A stretch of 64,000 nucleotides of DNA from Zanthoxylum bungeanum (lineage: Eukaryota; Streptophyta; Magnoliopsida; Sapindales; Rutaceae). Location of the stretch: assembly GCA_019454045.1 (NCBI GenBank), contig SKCR01023420.1, positions 402,752 to 466,751 on the forward strand, written 5' to 3'. The position numbers were made by a program, and so were the translations under genes. This document shows positions 1 through 11,249 of this stretch, piece after piece (the first letter of the stretch is position 1; each line of letters starts with the position of its first letter). A model generated the notes under the pieces. It was not told the origin of the DNA and did no database searches. It saw only the letters and a program-made list of their open reading frames with translations.

Positions 1-159
1 AAATGAACAACTAAATGGGCTAAATAATGCTTGAATACCATCTCATGAACACATCAAATAAATAAATGCAGGAATTCAAATAGTATGATTGATTACATGA
101 TAGAAGAGAAATTACATAAGAAACAATTATGCATGACATGTGATGAAAAAGACTCAGTT

Positions 160-600
160 CAGTGTGTGTGCGTTCGTGTAGCGTTCAAAAACGCGTTCGA
201 ACAGTAAACAGAAGGTTCTCGTTCGTGTGGCGTTTGATAACGCATTCGAACGGGACCAGACCTGATGAAACAAATGCATGCGTGTTCGAGTAGCGTTCGT
301 AAATGCGTTCGAACGGTAAACAGAAGGTTCACGTTCGTGTGGCGTTTGATAACGTGTTTGAACGGGACCAGACCTGATGAAACAAATGCATGCGTGTTTG
401 AGTAGCGTTTGTAAACGCATTCAAACGGTAAACAGAAGGTTCGCGTTCGTGTGGCGTTATATAACGCGTTTGAACGGGACCAGACCTGATGAAACAAATG
501 CATGCGCGTTCGAGTAGCATTCGTAAACGCGTTCGAATGGTAAACAGAAGGTTCGCATTCGTATAACGTTTAATAACGTGTTTGAATGGAAGCAGACAGA
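160..600 (-). repeat. 112-bp tandem array with GTTCGAACG palindromes
   Basis: GTTCGAACG-type cores recur at 195, 307, 419 and 531, an exact 112-bp period over about four copies; some cores carry one or two substitutions. Each unit holds two or three self-complementary cores separated by a conserved spacer containing GATGAAACAAATGCATGCG. The complete Tat-I LTRs carry only about one unit here (7030-7170, 13075-13210), so the array has expanded in this copy. Confidence 0.85.
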
Positions 601-719
601 AAACATGTGTTCGTACAGCGTTCTGAAATGCGTTCGAACGGGGTTACAGCAGTGACCTCCAAAATGCAGTAAACAATATGACACATATATGAACGGATAA
701 ATGGATGACACCTAATAAA

Positions 720-1310
720 TAATAACGGGCTAAAAGGCGCGGCAAATCATCGTGGTAAAGGATTTTAACCTCTCAAAATAGAGGACCTTTAATCGCGCTT
801 ACTAAGCCCATGCGCAATGCAACATGATGCATGATTATGCAAGAATATGACATACAAAGAAAAGCGAATAACAAAATGAAAGGCGAGGCAAAGTATCATC
901 GTAAATGTTCTTTAACCCCTCAAAATGGAGGACCTTTAACCCAACTTACTAAGCCCATGCGCATCACATCATAATGCATATAAAAAATAAAGACAACAAT
1001 ATTGGAATTCATATACCCGATTGATCATATCTCACATTCAACCGACTATACATCATCCGGCACGGTAAAGCATCGTGGTAAAGGATTTTAACCTCTCAAA
1101 ATAGAGGACCTTTAATCGCACTTACTATGCCCATGCGCAAATAACACAATACATATAAAAATAAAGATAACAATATCGGACTTCAGATACCTGATTGAAC
1201 ATATCTTACATCCAATCGAATATACATTATCCGGCGCGACAAAGCATCATGGTAAAGGATTTTAACCTCTCTAAATAGAGGACCTTTAATCGCACTTACT
1301 AAGCCCATGC
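720..1310 (-). repeat. ~150-180-bp hairpin units in Tat-I LTR
   Basis: Four diverged units contain a GGCGCGGC-like start, TCGTGGTAAAGGATTTTAAC, then a short stem-loop (CCTCT, CAAAATAG, AGG) and CCTTTAATC. They are homologous to the larger arrays at 7266-8235 and 13312-13930. Confidence 0.8.
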
Positions 1311-3048
1311 GCTTTATCTCATCATTACATAAACAAATAACATGTGGAAATCAAGTAACGAATAATAAACAAATCAAAACAACATAAAACGAAATATGCG
1401 CCTTTTACTCAAGTGGTACGTGGAGTTGTATCCCGAGTACAGATCATACTACCGTCCATTCCGAATCGGCTATGAAATTTATGTCCGGGTTTCCATCCTA
1501 TATACCACGAGAGGCGACACATTTTTCATTTTATCCAAGGGCCACAACATGCATCATTCCACAATACATATATCTTCCATTTATTCAAGGGCCACAATCA
1601 TGCATCAATAAACGACTCTCATGCGATAAAAATGAATAAAACAATTAAAAAAAAGATAGATGGAAATAATAGGAAAAGTACCCTCAGGTCTAACCTTTTA
1701 TGTCGACTTTCGGACTCGCATTTCATGGCCGTCGGAAGGGCTATCCCTCCGTAACTCTTCCGGTTCACTGGATTAACGTCTTAGCTCGCTGTTTTGCTAT
1801 TTTGGTCGCTGTTTTCACTCTGTTTTGCTGTTGTTTTCTCTGGTCACTGTTTTTGGTGTTTTAGGCTGCAGATCAGGGGCTGTTCCAGGGACTGGTTTAC
1901 TATCGATTTACTCACTGTTTTGGGGTGATTTGTTCACTGGTTTTGTGGGGTTAAGAGGTACGGTTTATGGTTGTTCAGGGACTGGTTATGGAGGCATTTT
2001 ATGTGTAGATTTGAGGGGCCACTGAAGTGTCTGTTTTGGTGGTTACAAGGACTGTTTGAGGGCTGATTTTTGGTGAATGGAGGGGCTGGTTTCAGGGGGA
2101 TTTGCGTGCAGGTCAGGGGCTGATTTGTGGCTAGTTTGTGAGATAGTTTGGGGACTGTTTCAGGTTTATTTGGGTGGCAGTGTGAGAGAATATTAGGCTG
2201 ATTTGTGCGTGACTTTAAGGGGATTATGGGGCTGTTTCAGGGCAGATGGCGTGATGGGCAAAGACGTTAGGGGCAGTTACTTACGTGAAAGGCTGAGCGC
2301 GTGTCTATTATGAGTGGAGCTGTTATGTGTTAAGGTGCGTCGAAGGGCGTGAACTGAGGGGCTGAGTGGAGGGTCTGTTTGTTGCATCAATGGAGGAGCA
2401 ATAGGCGTGAGGGGTTGCTGAATGAAGGATTTGTTCTCGGCATAAGGGTTGATGGCTTGCGTGAGGGTGGATCGTGGGCGTGAGGACTTGAAGGTGTTGG
2501 CATGGTTTTGAAAAGGAAACAAGATCAATTAAATTTATGTGTGTTTTTAATTTTAATTATTTAAGGAAAGAAATTATTTAAATTTGGTGAGTGAATTATT
2601 TAAATTAGGAAGTGATTTATTTTAATTTTGGAAATGATTTATTAGATTTTAATTTAATTTAATTTCAATTTAGTTGGTTTTAATTTAATCTAATTTTATT
2701 TAATTTGTGACATGTTTTAATTTGTTTATGGATTGGGCTTGGGTGAGATGGGCTTGATGGGCTAATTGGGCTTGGATGTGAGGCTAGCAGCAAAACCAGA
2801 AATACCGACACCGTTCGAACACCGATTTGAACGCTACACGAACGCCCGCAATCTGCTTGACGTTCGAACGTGGTAACGAACGCAGCACGAACGAAAAAAA
2901 CAGTGAGCTTGTGAAATGAATCTGATGACATGCTTATTCTGAATTTCCCCTTCCGACGTCCGTTTCCCGCGAATTCTGTGACATAAAAGGTAGTGCCTCT
3001 AAATGAGACTCATCATAGGGACTTATATGCAAAAATGCAGTGCCTACA

Positions 3049-4500
3049 ATGTGACTAATGATTTGACGTTTGATTTGACTCACGTGCCGCACTCGAATTC
3101 GAAATGCGAATGCGCTCGTAAATAATCCCGGGCTCGGGTTCGCTAATTCCAAATTAACGAATTTTCCATTGCGACATAATTATATCTAATTTAAATAATC
3201 ATGCCTAGCATAATTACTATTCACGTCGCTAACGAATTAATTTTAAATTAATTCGTTCGCGCGAATTAAAATCTAATTTTAATTCCGCGTCGAAATCCAA
3301 TTTCGTTTAATATATCGAATATATTAATTTATCGATTAATTCCAAATTAATCGTTATCTCTCTTTAATTGATATTTTATCCCAGATAAAATATCTCCGTA
3401 ATTAATCCCAGATTAATTTTCTCTCTCTTCTAATTAATCCCAGATTAATTTAGAGTGCGAGTCATACGTCATCGGTGAATCTTCGGGAAGTGACCCATGA
3501 GATCCCCGGATATGTTGGCAGTAAATTTGGTCGTCGGACTATCCGAACACGTAAGTACCAAGTACTACGTTTTACCGAATTACAAGACAAGGTTGGCCTC
3601 TAGCAAAGCGCCATGCCTACCCAATTCTCCGGAAATATCCTTACAGGATTAAAGGATCTATATCAGGCGTAGTATACATAGTAATGCGTAATTCTATCCA
3701 GTATCGGATGATCACGTGCTAGGCCTGGGGCTGGAATTGTGTCTGCCCCGTACGAAGCATATGTCGGATGTCTAGTAACTAGTCTCTATAATCGGATAAA
3801 CATGACCTTGTCATTTTATCCCGATGACTGCAGTACTTAAGAGTACTAGTACCGTATCCTACGTGACCATCATCTCCATATGACTGGAGTGACACTTCCA
3901 TCTTGACATCACACCCAACACACTACGATTCTGAATATACCTAGCATTGGCGTACACAGAACCTGTTAAAGCCTTGGACGACCGCAACCAAAGTATATTG
4001 ATTGTCGCAAGTATTAGCGGTGCAAGTCTCAGGTTAAGACCAAATACACCTACCCTGATTTCGGACTTCCATAGACACATAGTCATACTACCAATGGAAT
4101 TCCGAGGGGGTCTATCCAGAGCGAAGCTGTTTTTCGTACCATCGGTAAAACACAACCTCCTATTACACTTGCATGAGTATCATATACCCAAATATATGAG
4201 AACTATATCGTTGTGCCCTCACAACCCGCACAAGTGTAATACTAGTCTTTTACGTATTTATCGATGTCCAATCTCGATAATACTCTGACTAGGGATATTT
4301 AATGATTTATCATTCGTGGATTGATACTGTCTCATATCATTCTCAATCCAGGAACAAATCACAAGGACCTTTCATCATTTATACATCTAGGTGATCTAAT
4401 CACAAATGATAAGAGTGCAATCTCCTTTGTCACATAGTTAATTTGTACAACAACACCATGATCTGTACAAATAGTGACGCTATGGGTCATAATTGTCAAA
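3049..4500 (-). mobile_element. Y-family LTR, partial, interrupted by the Tat-I LTR
   Basis: This segment matches 37738-39183 of the complete solo Y LTR along its length, including the region around 3475 that begins GTCATACGTCATCGGTGAAT. In minus orientation the complete copy begins TGTTGGACAATTATGACCC. The missing part (equivalent to 37111-37737) lies beyond the Tat-I LTR, outside the window. The right boundary falls in a copia RNase H codon run at about 4500, so Y inserted into that gene. No coding capacity. The style of the LTR resembles copia elements of the Angela/SIRE type, but this is inference. Confidence 0.8.
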
Positions 4501-4501
4501 C

Positions 4502-5086
4502 TATACTGACTCTGATTTTTAGACGGATGTCGATTCTAGGAAATCAACATCTGGATTAGTGTTCACCCTAGGTGGTGGGGCTATAGTATGGAGGAGCATA
4601 AAGCAATCTTGTATTGCTGACTTCACCAAAAGTGGAAGTTATTCCAGAAATATGGATAAACCACTCACATAAGTCCTTAGCAAAAAGAAATCTTGTATTG
4701 CTGGCTATAGTATGGAGGGCTATAGTATGGAGGAGCATAAAGCAATATGTAGCAACTTGTGAAGCATCTAAAGAAGTAGTTTGGCTCCATAAGTTCTCAG
4801 CAGATCTGGAAGTTATTCCAGAAATATGGATAAACCATTCATATTTTATTGCGATAATAATGGTGCAGTGGCCAACTCCAAAAAACCAAGAAGCCACAGG
4901 ATGGGTAAGCATATTGAGAGAAAATATCACCTCATCAGGGAGATAGTGCAGAGAGGAGATGTCGATGTTATACAGATTCCATCTGCAGACAACCTGGCCG
5001 ATCCGTTTACAAAGACCATATTGGCTAAAGTGTTTGAAGGACATCTAAAAGGTTTAAGATTACATGACATGTCTCATTTGCTCTAG
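4502..5086 (+). pseudogene. Copia RNase H C-terminus (Angela-like), rearranged
   Basis: The frame opening at 4502 reads YTDSDF, a stop, then TDVDSRKSTSG and the GGGAIVWRSIKQ motif, the RNase H domain that ends a Ty1/copia polyprotein. From 4826 a clean frame continues through FYCDNNGAVANSKKPRSH, KHIERKYHLIREIVQRGDV and ADPFTKT to the natural stop before 5087. Between 4581 and 4845 pieces are duplicated: GCTATAGTATGGAG occurs three times and a segment encoding the IPE.W..NH region twice, which breaks the frame. The 5' part of pol lies beyond the nested Y LTR, outside the window. RNase H removes template RNA during reverse transcription; this copy cannot encode an active enzyme. The lineage call is tentative. 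Confidence 0.85.
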
Positions 5087-5089
5087 TCC

Positions 5090-5100
5090 AAGTGGGAGAT
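5090..5100 (+). other. Polypurine tract of the copia element
   Basis: AAGTGGGAGAT directly precedes the LTR start TGTTGGGATT at 5101, the standard plus-strand priming position. Confidence 0.8.
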
Positions 5101-6391
5101 TGTTGGGATTTATGTCCTAGAGCTTCATGTATTGTAAACAGAATTGATTATTGTAATAATTATAAATATATTATTAATTTTATCAGAGTTGTTTGATTTT
5201 TATCGCATATTGTCCAATTGTCTTGTTTACCTTGATTACTCTTGTACCTTCAAACTTAGTGTATGTTTGATGCACAAAAGGATTTAAGTCTGGAGTTAGT
5301 AATCTAAATAGTCCATAGAGAGCAAACAAAGAAGGTATTTTGTTTGTGGTTTATCTATAACTGCGGTCTATTTTATACTTGTATGACGACCTTGATCTGG
5401 GATCGTTCATATAGTGACATGGGAATGGAGTCACCTTGTATGATGAGATCATATAGGATTGGACTTAGATAAATAAGAATTTCTTTTAATATTTGTTAAC
5501 TGGAGAAATTCATTTTATCTAATATATGGTCATATATGGATTCAATCTAAATCTTGTGTGTATTACGAACTCCTGCATGACAGGCTATGTCCTTTGATTT
5601 ACTATGGTGAGGTTAGTGTTGCATTCATGGCCAATAACTATGTATTTTGGGGTTATGGTTTGGTGTGTAGCTAGGAACGTTTTACATAGATATGCAATTC
5701 ACTCCTTCTTATGAGAAGCAAAAGAATATCTATTTTGAGAGTTGATTCGGGACTTGAACAATTTGAGCGCTCAACTTTTCTATTACGAATATAAAGTCTT
5801 ATTTTAATAATTGTTATGAATTAATTTTTCATTATAGAATCAAGGGTATTTAAGAGCCAAAATATTTAGAGGGGTTTAATGGACTTTTGATCTGGCTCTG
5901 TTTATGAGATATTCGTGAAGGGATATATCCATATGTAATGACTATATCGATGTACACCGAAATTGTTTGGATTATTTTATCCATCTATGGCAACGGGGAG
6001 TTCAACTTTGAGTTTTTTGTGCAATAACGCGGAGTTAATAATTCGTAATATTTGATTAAAGAGTTTAATCAATATTTCAGAATTATTGGAGTTGAAACCG
6101 TAGGTGCATTTGGTCCCCATGTTAGCTTGATTAACTGTAGCAAACCTAATATAATTAGATTGTCTAATAATATGATCACATTATATTTATATATTATTAA
6201 TGAGATTAATAATATTTAATGTCACAAATGAAGACTATGTTAAATTAGTTTAACTTAATGTTTTCTAGAATTGTTTAATTATGAGGTAATCAAATCTTGA
6301 TTATGAGATAATCAAGTTAGTAATAATTATGAAATAATTACTACAACATAATTGAAGGTAATTTAATCATTAAGCCATATGGCTTGCCATG

Positions 6392-6396
6392 CTCTC
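6392..6396. other. Target site duplication of Tat-I (CTCTC)
   Basis: CTCTC abuts the 3' LTR end here and recurs at 15725-15729 beside the 5' LTR start, so Tat-I is one intact integration event. Confidence 0.9.
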
Positions 6397-7029
6397 TATG
6401 GGAACACAAACTGGGCGACGCATGTTGTTCCGGGCTCGCGGCCCGGTTGGGAGTACAGAGTAGCCCGCGGGGGACTACAACCCGGAGAATAATGGAGTCG
6501 CCACCCGGTGTGAACCGGGACAAAGATTTAAGGCCGCACTCACCCCTCGCAATGGAAGACCTTAAACCGTTTGGGTTCGGAATGGTCCCTTACTTATGCC
6601 ACTTGTAATAAAATGATTTGTGCAATAATCTAGTCAAACCTAAGTAACACCTATTTCCAAGAGTATTATGCTTCTAAGTTCACATGCATGAAAGTAATCA
6701 TCATAACGGAAAACATGCAATAGCACACGGCAATCTCATGAACATGCTTCGATTATATAATGCGAAAAACAAAGAACAACCTAAACATAATGCAAATTCC
6801 ATACGCAAAACAAAATGATTAATCATGCTTGAAAATAAACAACCAAATAGGCTAAATCATGTCTAAGAACCAAGTAACATACTAATGACCTAATTATGCT
6901 TGAATACCATCTCATGAACACATCAAACAGATAGATGCAGAGATACAAATAATATGATTGATTACATGATATAAGAGAAATCACCTAAGAAACAATTGTA
7001 CATGACATGTGATGAAAATGACTCAATTC

Positions 7030-7170
7030 AGTGTATTCGTGTTCGTGTAGCGTTCGTAAACGCGTTCGAACGGTAAACAGAAGCTTCACGTTCGTATAGT
7101 GTTTGATAACGCGTTCGAACGGGACCAGACAGAAAACATGCGTTCGTGCAGTGTTCCGAAACGCGTTCGA
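7030..7170 (-). repeat. GTTCGAACG palindrome cluster in Tat-I 3' LTR
   Basis: CGCGTTCGAACG cores occur around 7060, 7110 and 7160 with GTTCGT flanks; about one unit of the 112-bp array at 160-600. The cluster at 13075-13210 is its counterpart in the other LTR. Confidence 0.8.
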
Positions 7171-7265
7171 ACGGGGTTACAGCAGTGACCACCAAAATGC
7201 AGTAAACAACATGACACATACATGAACGGATGAATAGATGACACCTAATAAATAATAACGGGCTA

Positions 7266-8235
7266 AAAGCGCGGCAAAGCATCGTGGTAAAGTATTTTAA
7301 CCTCTCAAAATAGGGGACCTTTAATCGCACTTTACTAGGCCCATGCGCAATCAACACAATACATATATAAAAAGTAAAGACAATGATATCGGACTTCGTA
7401 TACCCGATTGACCACATCTTACATTCAACCGAATATTCATCAACCGGCGCGGCAAAGCATCGTGGTAAAGGGTTTTAACCCCTCAAAACAGGGGACCTTT
7501 AATCCAACTTACTAAGCCCATGCGCTCGATCGCGTCATGCATATAAAAAATAAAGACAATAATATCGGCTTCATATACCCGATTGAACACATCTTACATT
7601 CAACCGAATATACATTAATCGGCGCGGCAAAGCATCGTGGTAAAGGATTTTAACCCCTCAAAATAGGGGACCTTTAATCCAACTTAGTAAGCTCATGCAC
7701 TCGATCACATCATTCATATAAAAAATAAAGACAATAATATCGACTTCGTATACCCGATTGAACACATCTTACATTCAACCGAATATACATTAATCGGCGC
7801 GGCAAAGCATCGTGGTAAAGGATTTTAACCCCTCAAAATAAGGGACCTTTAATCCAACTTACTAAGCCCATGCGCTCGATCGCGTCATGCATATAAAAAT
7901 AAAGACAATAATATCGGCTTCATATACCCGATTGAACACATCTTACATTCAACTGAATATACATTAATCGGTGCGGTAAAGCATCGTGGTAAAGGATTTT
8001 AACCCCTCAAAATAAGGGACCTTTAATCCAACTTACTAAGTCTATGCGCTCGATCACATCATGCATATAAAAATAAAGACAATAATATCGGCTTCGTATA
8101 CCCTATTGAACACATCTTACATTCAACCGAATATACATTAATCGGCACGGCAAAGCATCATGGTAAAGGATTTTAACCCCTCAAAATAGGGGACCTTTAA
8201 TCCAACTTACTAACCCCATGCGCTCGATCACATCA
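7266..8235 (-). repeat. 175-bp tandem hairpin array in Tat-I 3' LTR
   Basis: Unit starts (GGCGCGGC or variants) fall at 7446, 7621, 7797, 7970 and 8144, spacing 173-176 bp, with a diverged first unit at 7266. Each unit has a foldback: AAAGG, then CCCCT, a CAAAAT loop, AGGGG and CCTTT. Confidence 0.9.
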
Positions 8236-9373
8236 TTACATAAACAAGTAACATGCGGAAATTAAATAACGAATAATAAACACATCAAAACAGTATAAAA
8301 CAAAATATGCACCGTTTACTCAAGTGGTACGTGGAGTTGTATCCCGAGTACAGATCATACTACCGTCCATTCCGAAAATCGGTTATGAAATTTATGTCCG
8401 GGTTTCCATCCTATATACCACGAGAGGCGACACATTTTTCGTTTTACTCAAGGGCCATAACATACATCATTCCACAATACATTCATTTACTATCTATTCA
8501 AGGGCCACAATCATGCATCAATAAACGACTCTCATGCGATAAAAACGAATAAAACAATTAAAAAGATAGATGGAAATAATAGGAAAAGTACCCTCAAGTC
8601 TAACCTTTTATGTCGACTTTCGGACTCGCGTTTCACGGCCGTCGGAAGGGCTATCACTCCGCAACTGTTCTGGTTCACTAGATTAACGTCTTAGCTCGCT
8701 GTTTTGCTGTTTTGGTCGTTGTTTTCGCTCCGTTTTGCTACTATTTTCGTTCCATTTTCTGGTCACTGTTCAGGTGTGTTAGTGGACAATTTCTGGGCAG
8801 TTTGGGCATGGATTTGAGAGTTGTTTAATGTCAGGTTATGCGTGAGGCAGCGGGCGTGAATGAGGGCTTTGTGCGTGTAGTGAGGGGACTTGGCGTGAGG
8901 CAGATTTATGGGTGAATTGGGCTGTTATTTGCGTGAAGTAGTGAGTGGCTTCCGTGAGTTGTGTGAAGGTTGAGGGGCTGTTGAAGGGCTTACGTGAGTT
9001 GTGTGAAGGTTCAGGGGTTGTTGAAGGTTGAGGCAATTCAGTTAGTGGAGCAAGGTGGCGTTATAGCGTGAAGTTTTATGAGTGGCTGGCGTATAGAGGG
9101 CAGGTGTGGCGTTATCGCTGAGTGTTAGTGCCAGGTGCGTGAAGGTGCAAGTGCGCTGAGTGATAGTGGGCTATTAGCATGAAAGGCAGGCTACGTGGCT
9201 TCTTGTGTAAAGGGTTTCTGTGCGATTAATTTGAAGGCAGAGGCTGTGTGTCTTTGATGGTTTTTTTATTTTGTTGTTTACGTGAAGGGTTGGTGATGAG
9301 AGAGTGTTTAAGGTTTGAATTTTATGAGTGTATTACCGTGTGAGAGAGAGGGCTATGGCTTTGGTTTTGGGTT

Positions 9374-9382
9374 GTTTATATA
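9374..9382 (-). promoter_or_regulatory. Candidate TATA box, Tat-I 3' LTR
   Basis: In sense orientation TATATAAAC follows CCCTTCTC, a plausible plant TATA context. The same site is at 15062-15070 in the 5' LTR, where it would drive the element. Confidence 0.55.
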
Positions 9383-10038
9383 GAGAAGGGCTAGGGCTTC
9401 TCATTGTCTCACAATGAAGGGATTTTGGCATTAAATAGAGGATTTGATTTGGTGTTGGATAAGGAAATCAATGGATTGAGGGGGGACAAATTTTGGTGAA
9501 TTAGGAAGGTTGAATATTTGATTTGCTTGGTTTAGGAATACAATATTTTAATTGGTTAGGATTGATTTTAATTAGGCATAATATTTATTTAATTTAGTAT
9601 ATAATATTTTGGATTAGGAAGTTACAATATTTTAATTTGGTATAATTATATTTTATGTCTTATTTAATTTGGTATATCAATTAATTAATATTTTATTTAG
9701 TTAATATTTAATTTAATTAATATTTGATTTAATTTGTGTGTATTTTAGGGGCTATGGGCGTGTGGGCCTCTCTTGGTGGGCTAGGTGTTGTGTTCGCTAA
9801 ATGAGTGGGTTTGGGCCAAGATTAAAAGGTTTGCGGGTTTTTTTTGGGTCGAGCATAATTTAAAACGGAGGTCCAACAAGCGAACCCGAAGCTAAACACG
9901 TGAACTAAATCCAACAAAACGTCAATTCTTGACTCTTCCCTTCCGACGTCTGTTTCCCGCGGCTTCCGCGACTTAAAAGATAGTGCCTCCAAATGAGACT
10001 CATCATCGGGTTTCACATGCAAAAATGCAATGCCTACA

Positions 10039-10052
10039 GTCGCCCCCACTTT
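10039..10052 (-). other. Polypurine tract of Tat-I
   Basis: In sense orientation AAAGTGGGGGCGAC directly precedes the LTR start TGTAGGC. Tat-II has the same sequence at 47892-47905. Confidence 0.85.
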
Positions 10053-10199
10053 GATGGGACTTGTGCAGTGTGTGATAGTGACAATCTTATCAAAGTCTAT
10101 GCAATGCATTTTTACTTACCTGGCTCGCCAGCTGCCACTTAACTTGCCATGTAGCTTCGAAATGAGTGGATGAGAGGTGGTTCATTCTCGAACCGCCGA

Positions 10200-10720
10200 G
10201 TGGGTCTTTTTCCCAAGTTGAATTGAGTTGTATTGTGGGTTTTGTTCCCGATTTGAGTTGAGAAAAGGGTCTTCTTCCCTGAACTGTGGGTCTTGTTCCT
10301 GATTTGAGTTGAGGTAAGGGTCTTCTTCCCTGAACTGTGGGTCTTGTTCCCGATTTGAGTTGAGATAAGGGTCTTTTTCCCTGAACTGTGGGTCTTGTTC
10401 CCGATTTGAGTTGAGATAAAGGTCTTTTTCCCTGAACTGTGGGTCTTGTTCCCGATTTGAGTTGAGATAAGGGTCTTTTTCCCTGAACTATGGGTCTTGT
10501 TCCCGATTTGAGTTGAGATAAGGGTCTTTTTCCCTGAACTATGTGTCTTGTTCCCGATTTGAGTTGAGACAAGGGTCTTCTTCCCTGAACTGTGGGTCTA
10601 GTTCCCGATTTGAGTTAAGATAAAGGTCTTCTTCCCTGAACTGTGGGTCTTGTTCCCGATTTGAGTTGAGATAAGGGTCTTTTTCCCTAAACTGTGGGTC
10701 TTGTTCCCAGAGTGCCATAC
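10200..10720 (-). repeat. 51-bp tandem array, open in one sense frame
   Basis: About ten copies of a 51-bp unit containing GGGTCTTGTTCCCGATTTG and AAGGGTCTTTTTCCCTGAAC on the + strand. Because 51 is a multiple of three, a sense frame stays open for 160 codons (10090-10572) with a 17-residue repeat (SQLKSGTRPTVQGKRPL). The homologous motif GGGAACAAGACCC forms an array at 46360-46790 of Tat-II. Confidence 0.85.
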
Positions 10721-10739
10721 CCGGCAAAATTGATTTTGA

Positions 10740-11240
10740 TAATGATGTGGGCCTCGCCCCCAGATTACCGTACCCGGCAAAACTGATACTGATGTGTCTC
10801 CATACCCGGAGTGTCATACCCGGTAAAACTGATTCTGATAAGGGTGTGGGCCTCGCCCCCAGATTGATGTGGGCCTCGCCTCAAACTGATACTGACATGG
10901 GCCTCGCCCCTAGGACTCATCCCCAAGACTGAAACTGATATGGGCCTTGCCCCAAACTGATATTGATATGGGCCTCGCTCCCAGCTGACACTGATGTGGG
11001 CCTCGCCCCCAACTGATACTGATATGGGCCTCACCCCCAGACTGATACTGATATGGGCCTCGCCCCAAACTGATACTGATGTGGGCCTCACCCCCAACTG
11101 ATACTGATGTGGGCCTCACCCCCAACTGATACTGATATGGGCCTCGCCCCAGCTGATACTGATGTGGGCCTCGCCCCCAACTGATACTGATATGGGCCTC
11201 GCCCCCAGACTGATACTGATAAGGGCCTCGCCCTTGTGAT
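10740..11240 (-). repeat. GGGCCTCGCCCC short tandem array
   Basis: About fifteen copies of a 25-30-bp unit of the form ACTGATACTGATATGGGCCTCGCCCCCA. Units keep a sense frame open over 10910-11350 (GRGPYQYQ-like peptide). Tat-II has the same unit at 45225-45460. The frame opens just after a pyrimidine tract and AACAG at about 11325 that resembles a splice acceptor. Confidence 0.8.
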
Positions 11241-11249
11241 TCATTCCTG

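Larger units (their letters stand above)
1..3048 (-). mobile_element. Tat-I family LTR, truncated by window edge
   Basis: On the minus strand the LTR starts at 3048 with TGTAGGCACTGC and runs off the left edge, losing its last ~440 bp by comparison with the full copy at 6397-10038. It shares with that copy the GTTCGAACG array, the hairpin units and the purine-rich block near its start. The bases just past it (ATGTG, 3049-3053) belong to the interrupted Y LTR, so this is a 5' LTR or a solo LTR, not a 3' LTR. It is clearly diverged from the two LTRs of the complete Tat-I element. No protein is encoded; the short open frames follow the repeats. Confidence 0.85.
6397..10038 (-). repeat. Tat-I 3' LTR (3642 bp)
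   Basis: It runs on the minus strand from TGTAGGCATTGCATTTTTG at 10038 to CCCATA at 6397. It differs in length from the 5' LTR by about 355 bp, which equals two extra 175-bp units in the array at 7266-8235. The distal part (6400-6600) carries the region marked by GTGCGGCCTTAAAT in sense orientation, which is also conserved in Tat-II. Confidence 0.9.

Noticed and set aside
154..711. Minus-strand frames rich in RTR and FER peptides as a repeat protein
   Set aside because: They are translations of the 112-bp array in several frames and are interrupted in sister LTRs.
2277..3152. Short minus-strand frames near the Tat-I LTR start as genes
   Set aside because: Not conserved as frames in the two other Tat-I LTR copies.
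7446..8235. Evenly spaced repeats as a CRISPR array
   Set aside because: The whole 175-bp unit is repeated with no unique spacers, inside an LTR of a plant element.
10090..10572. A 160-codon repetitive open frame as a structural protein gene
   Set aside because: It exists because the repeat unit is 51 bp; no domain, no flanking gene signals, and the matching Tat-II array is not similarly open.
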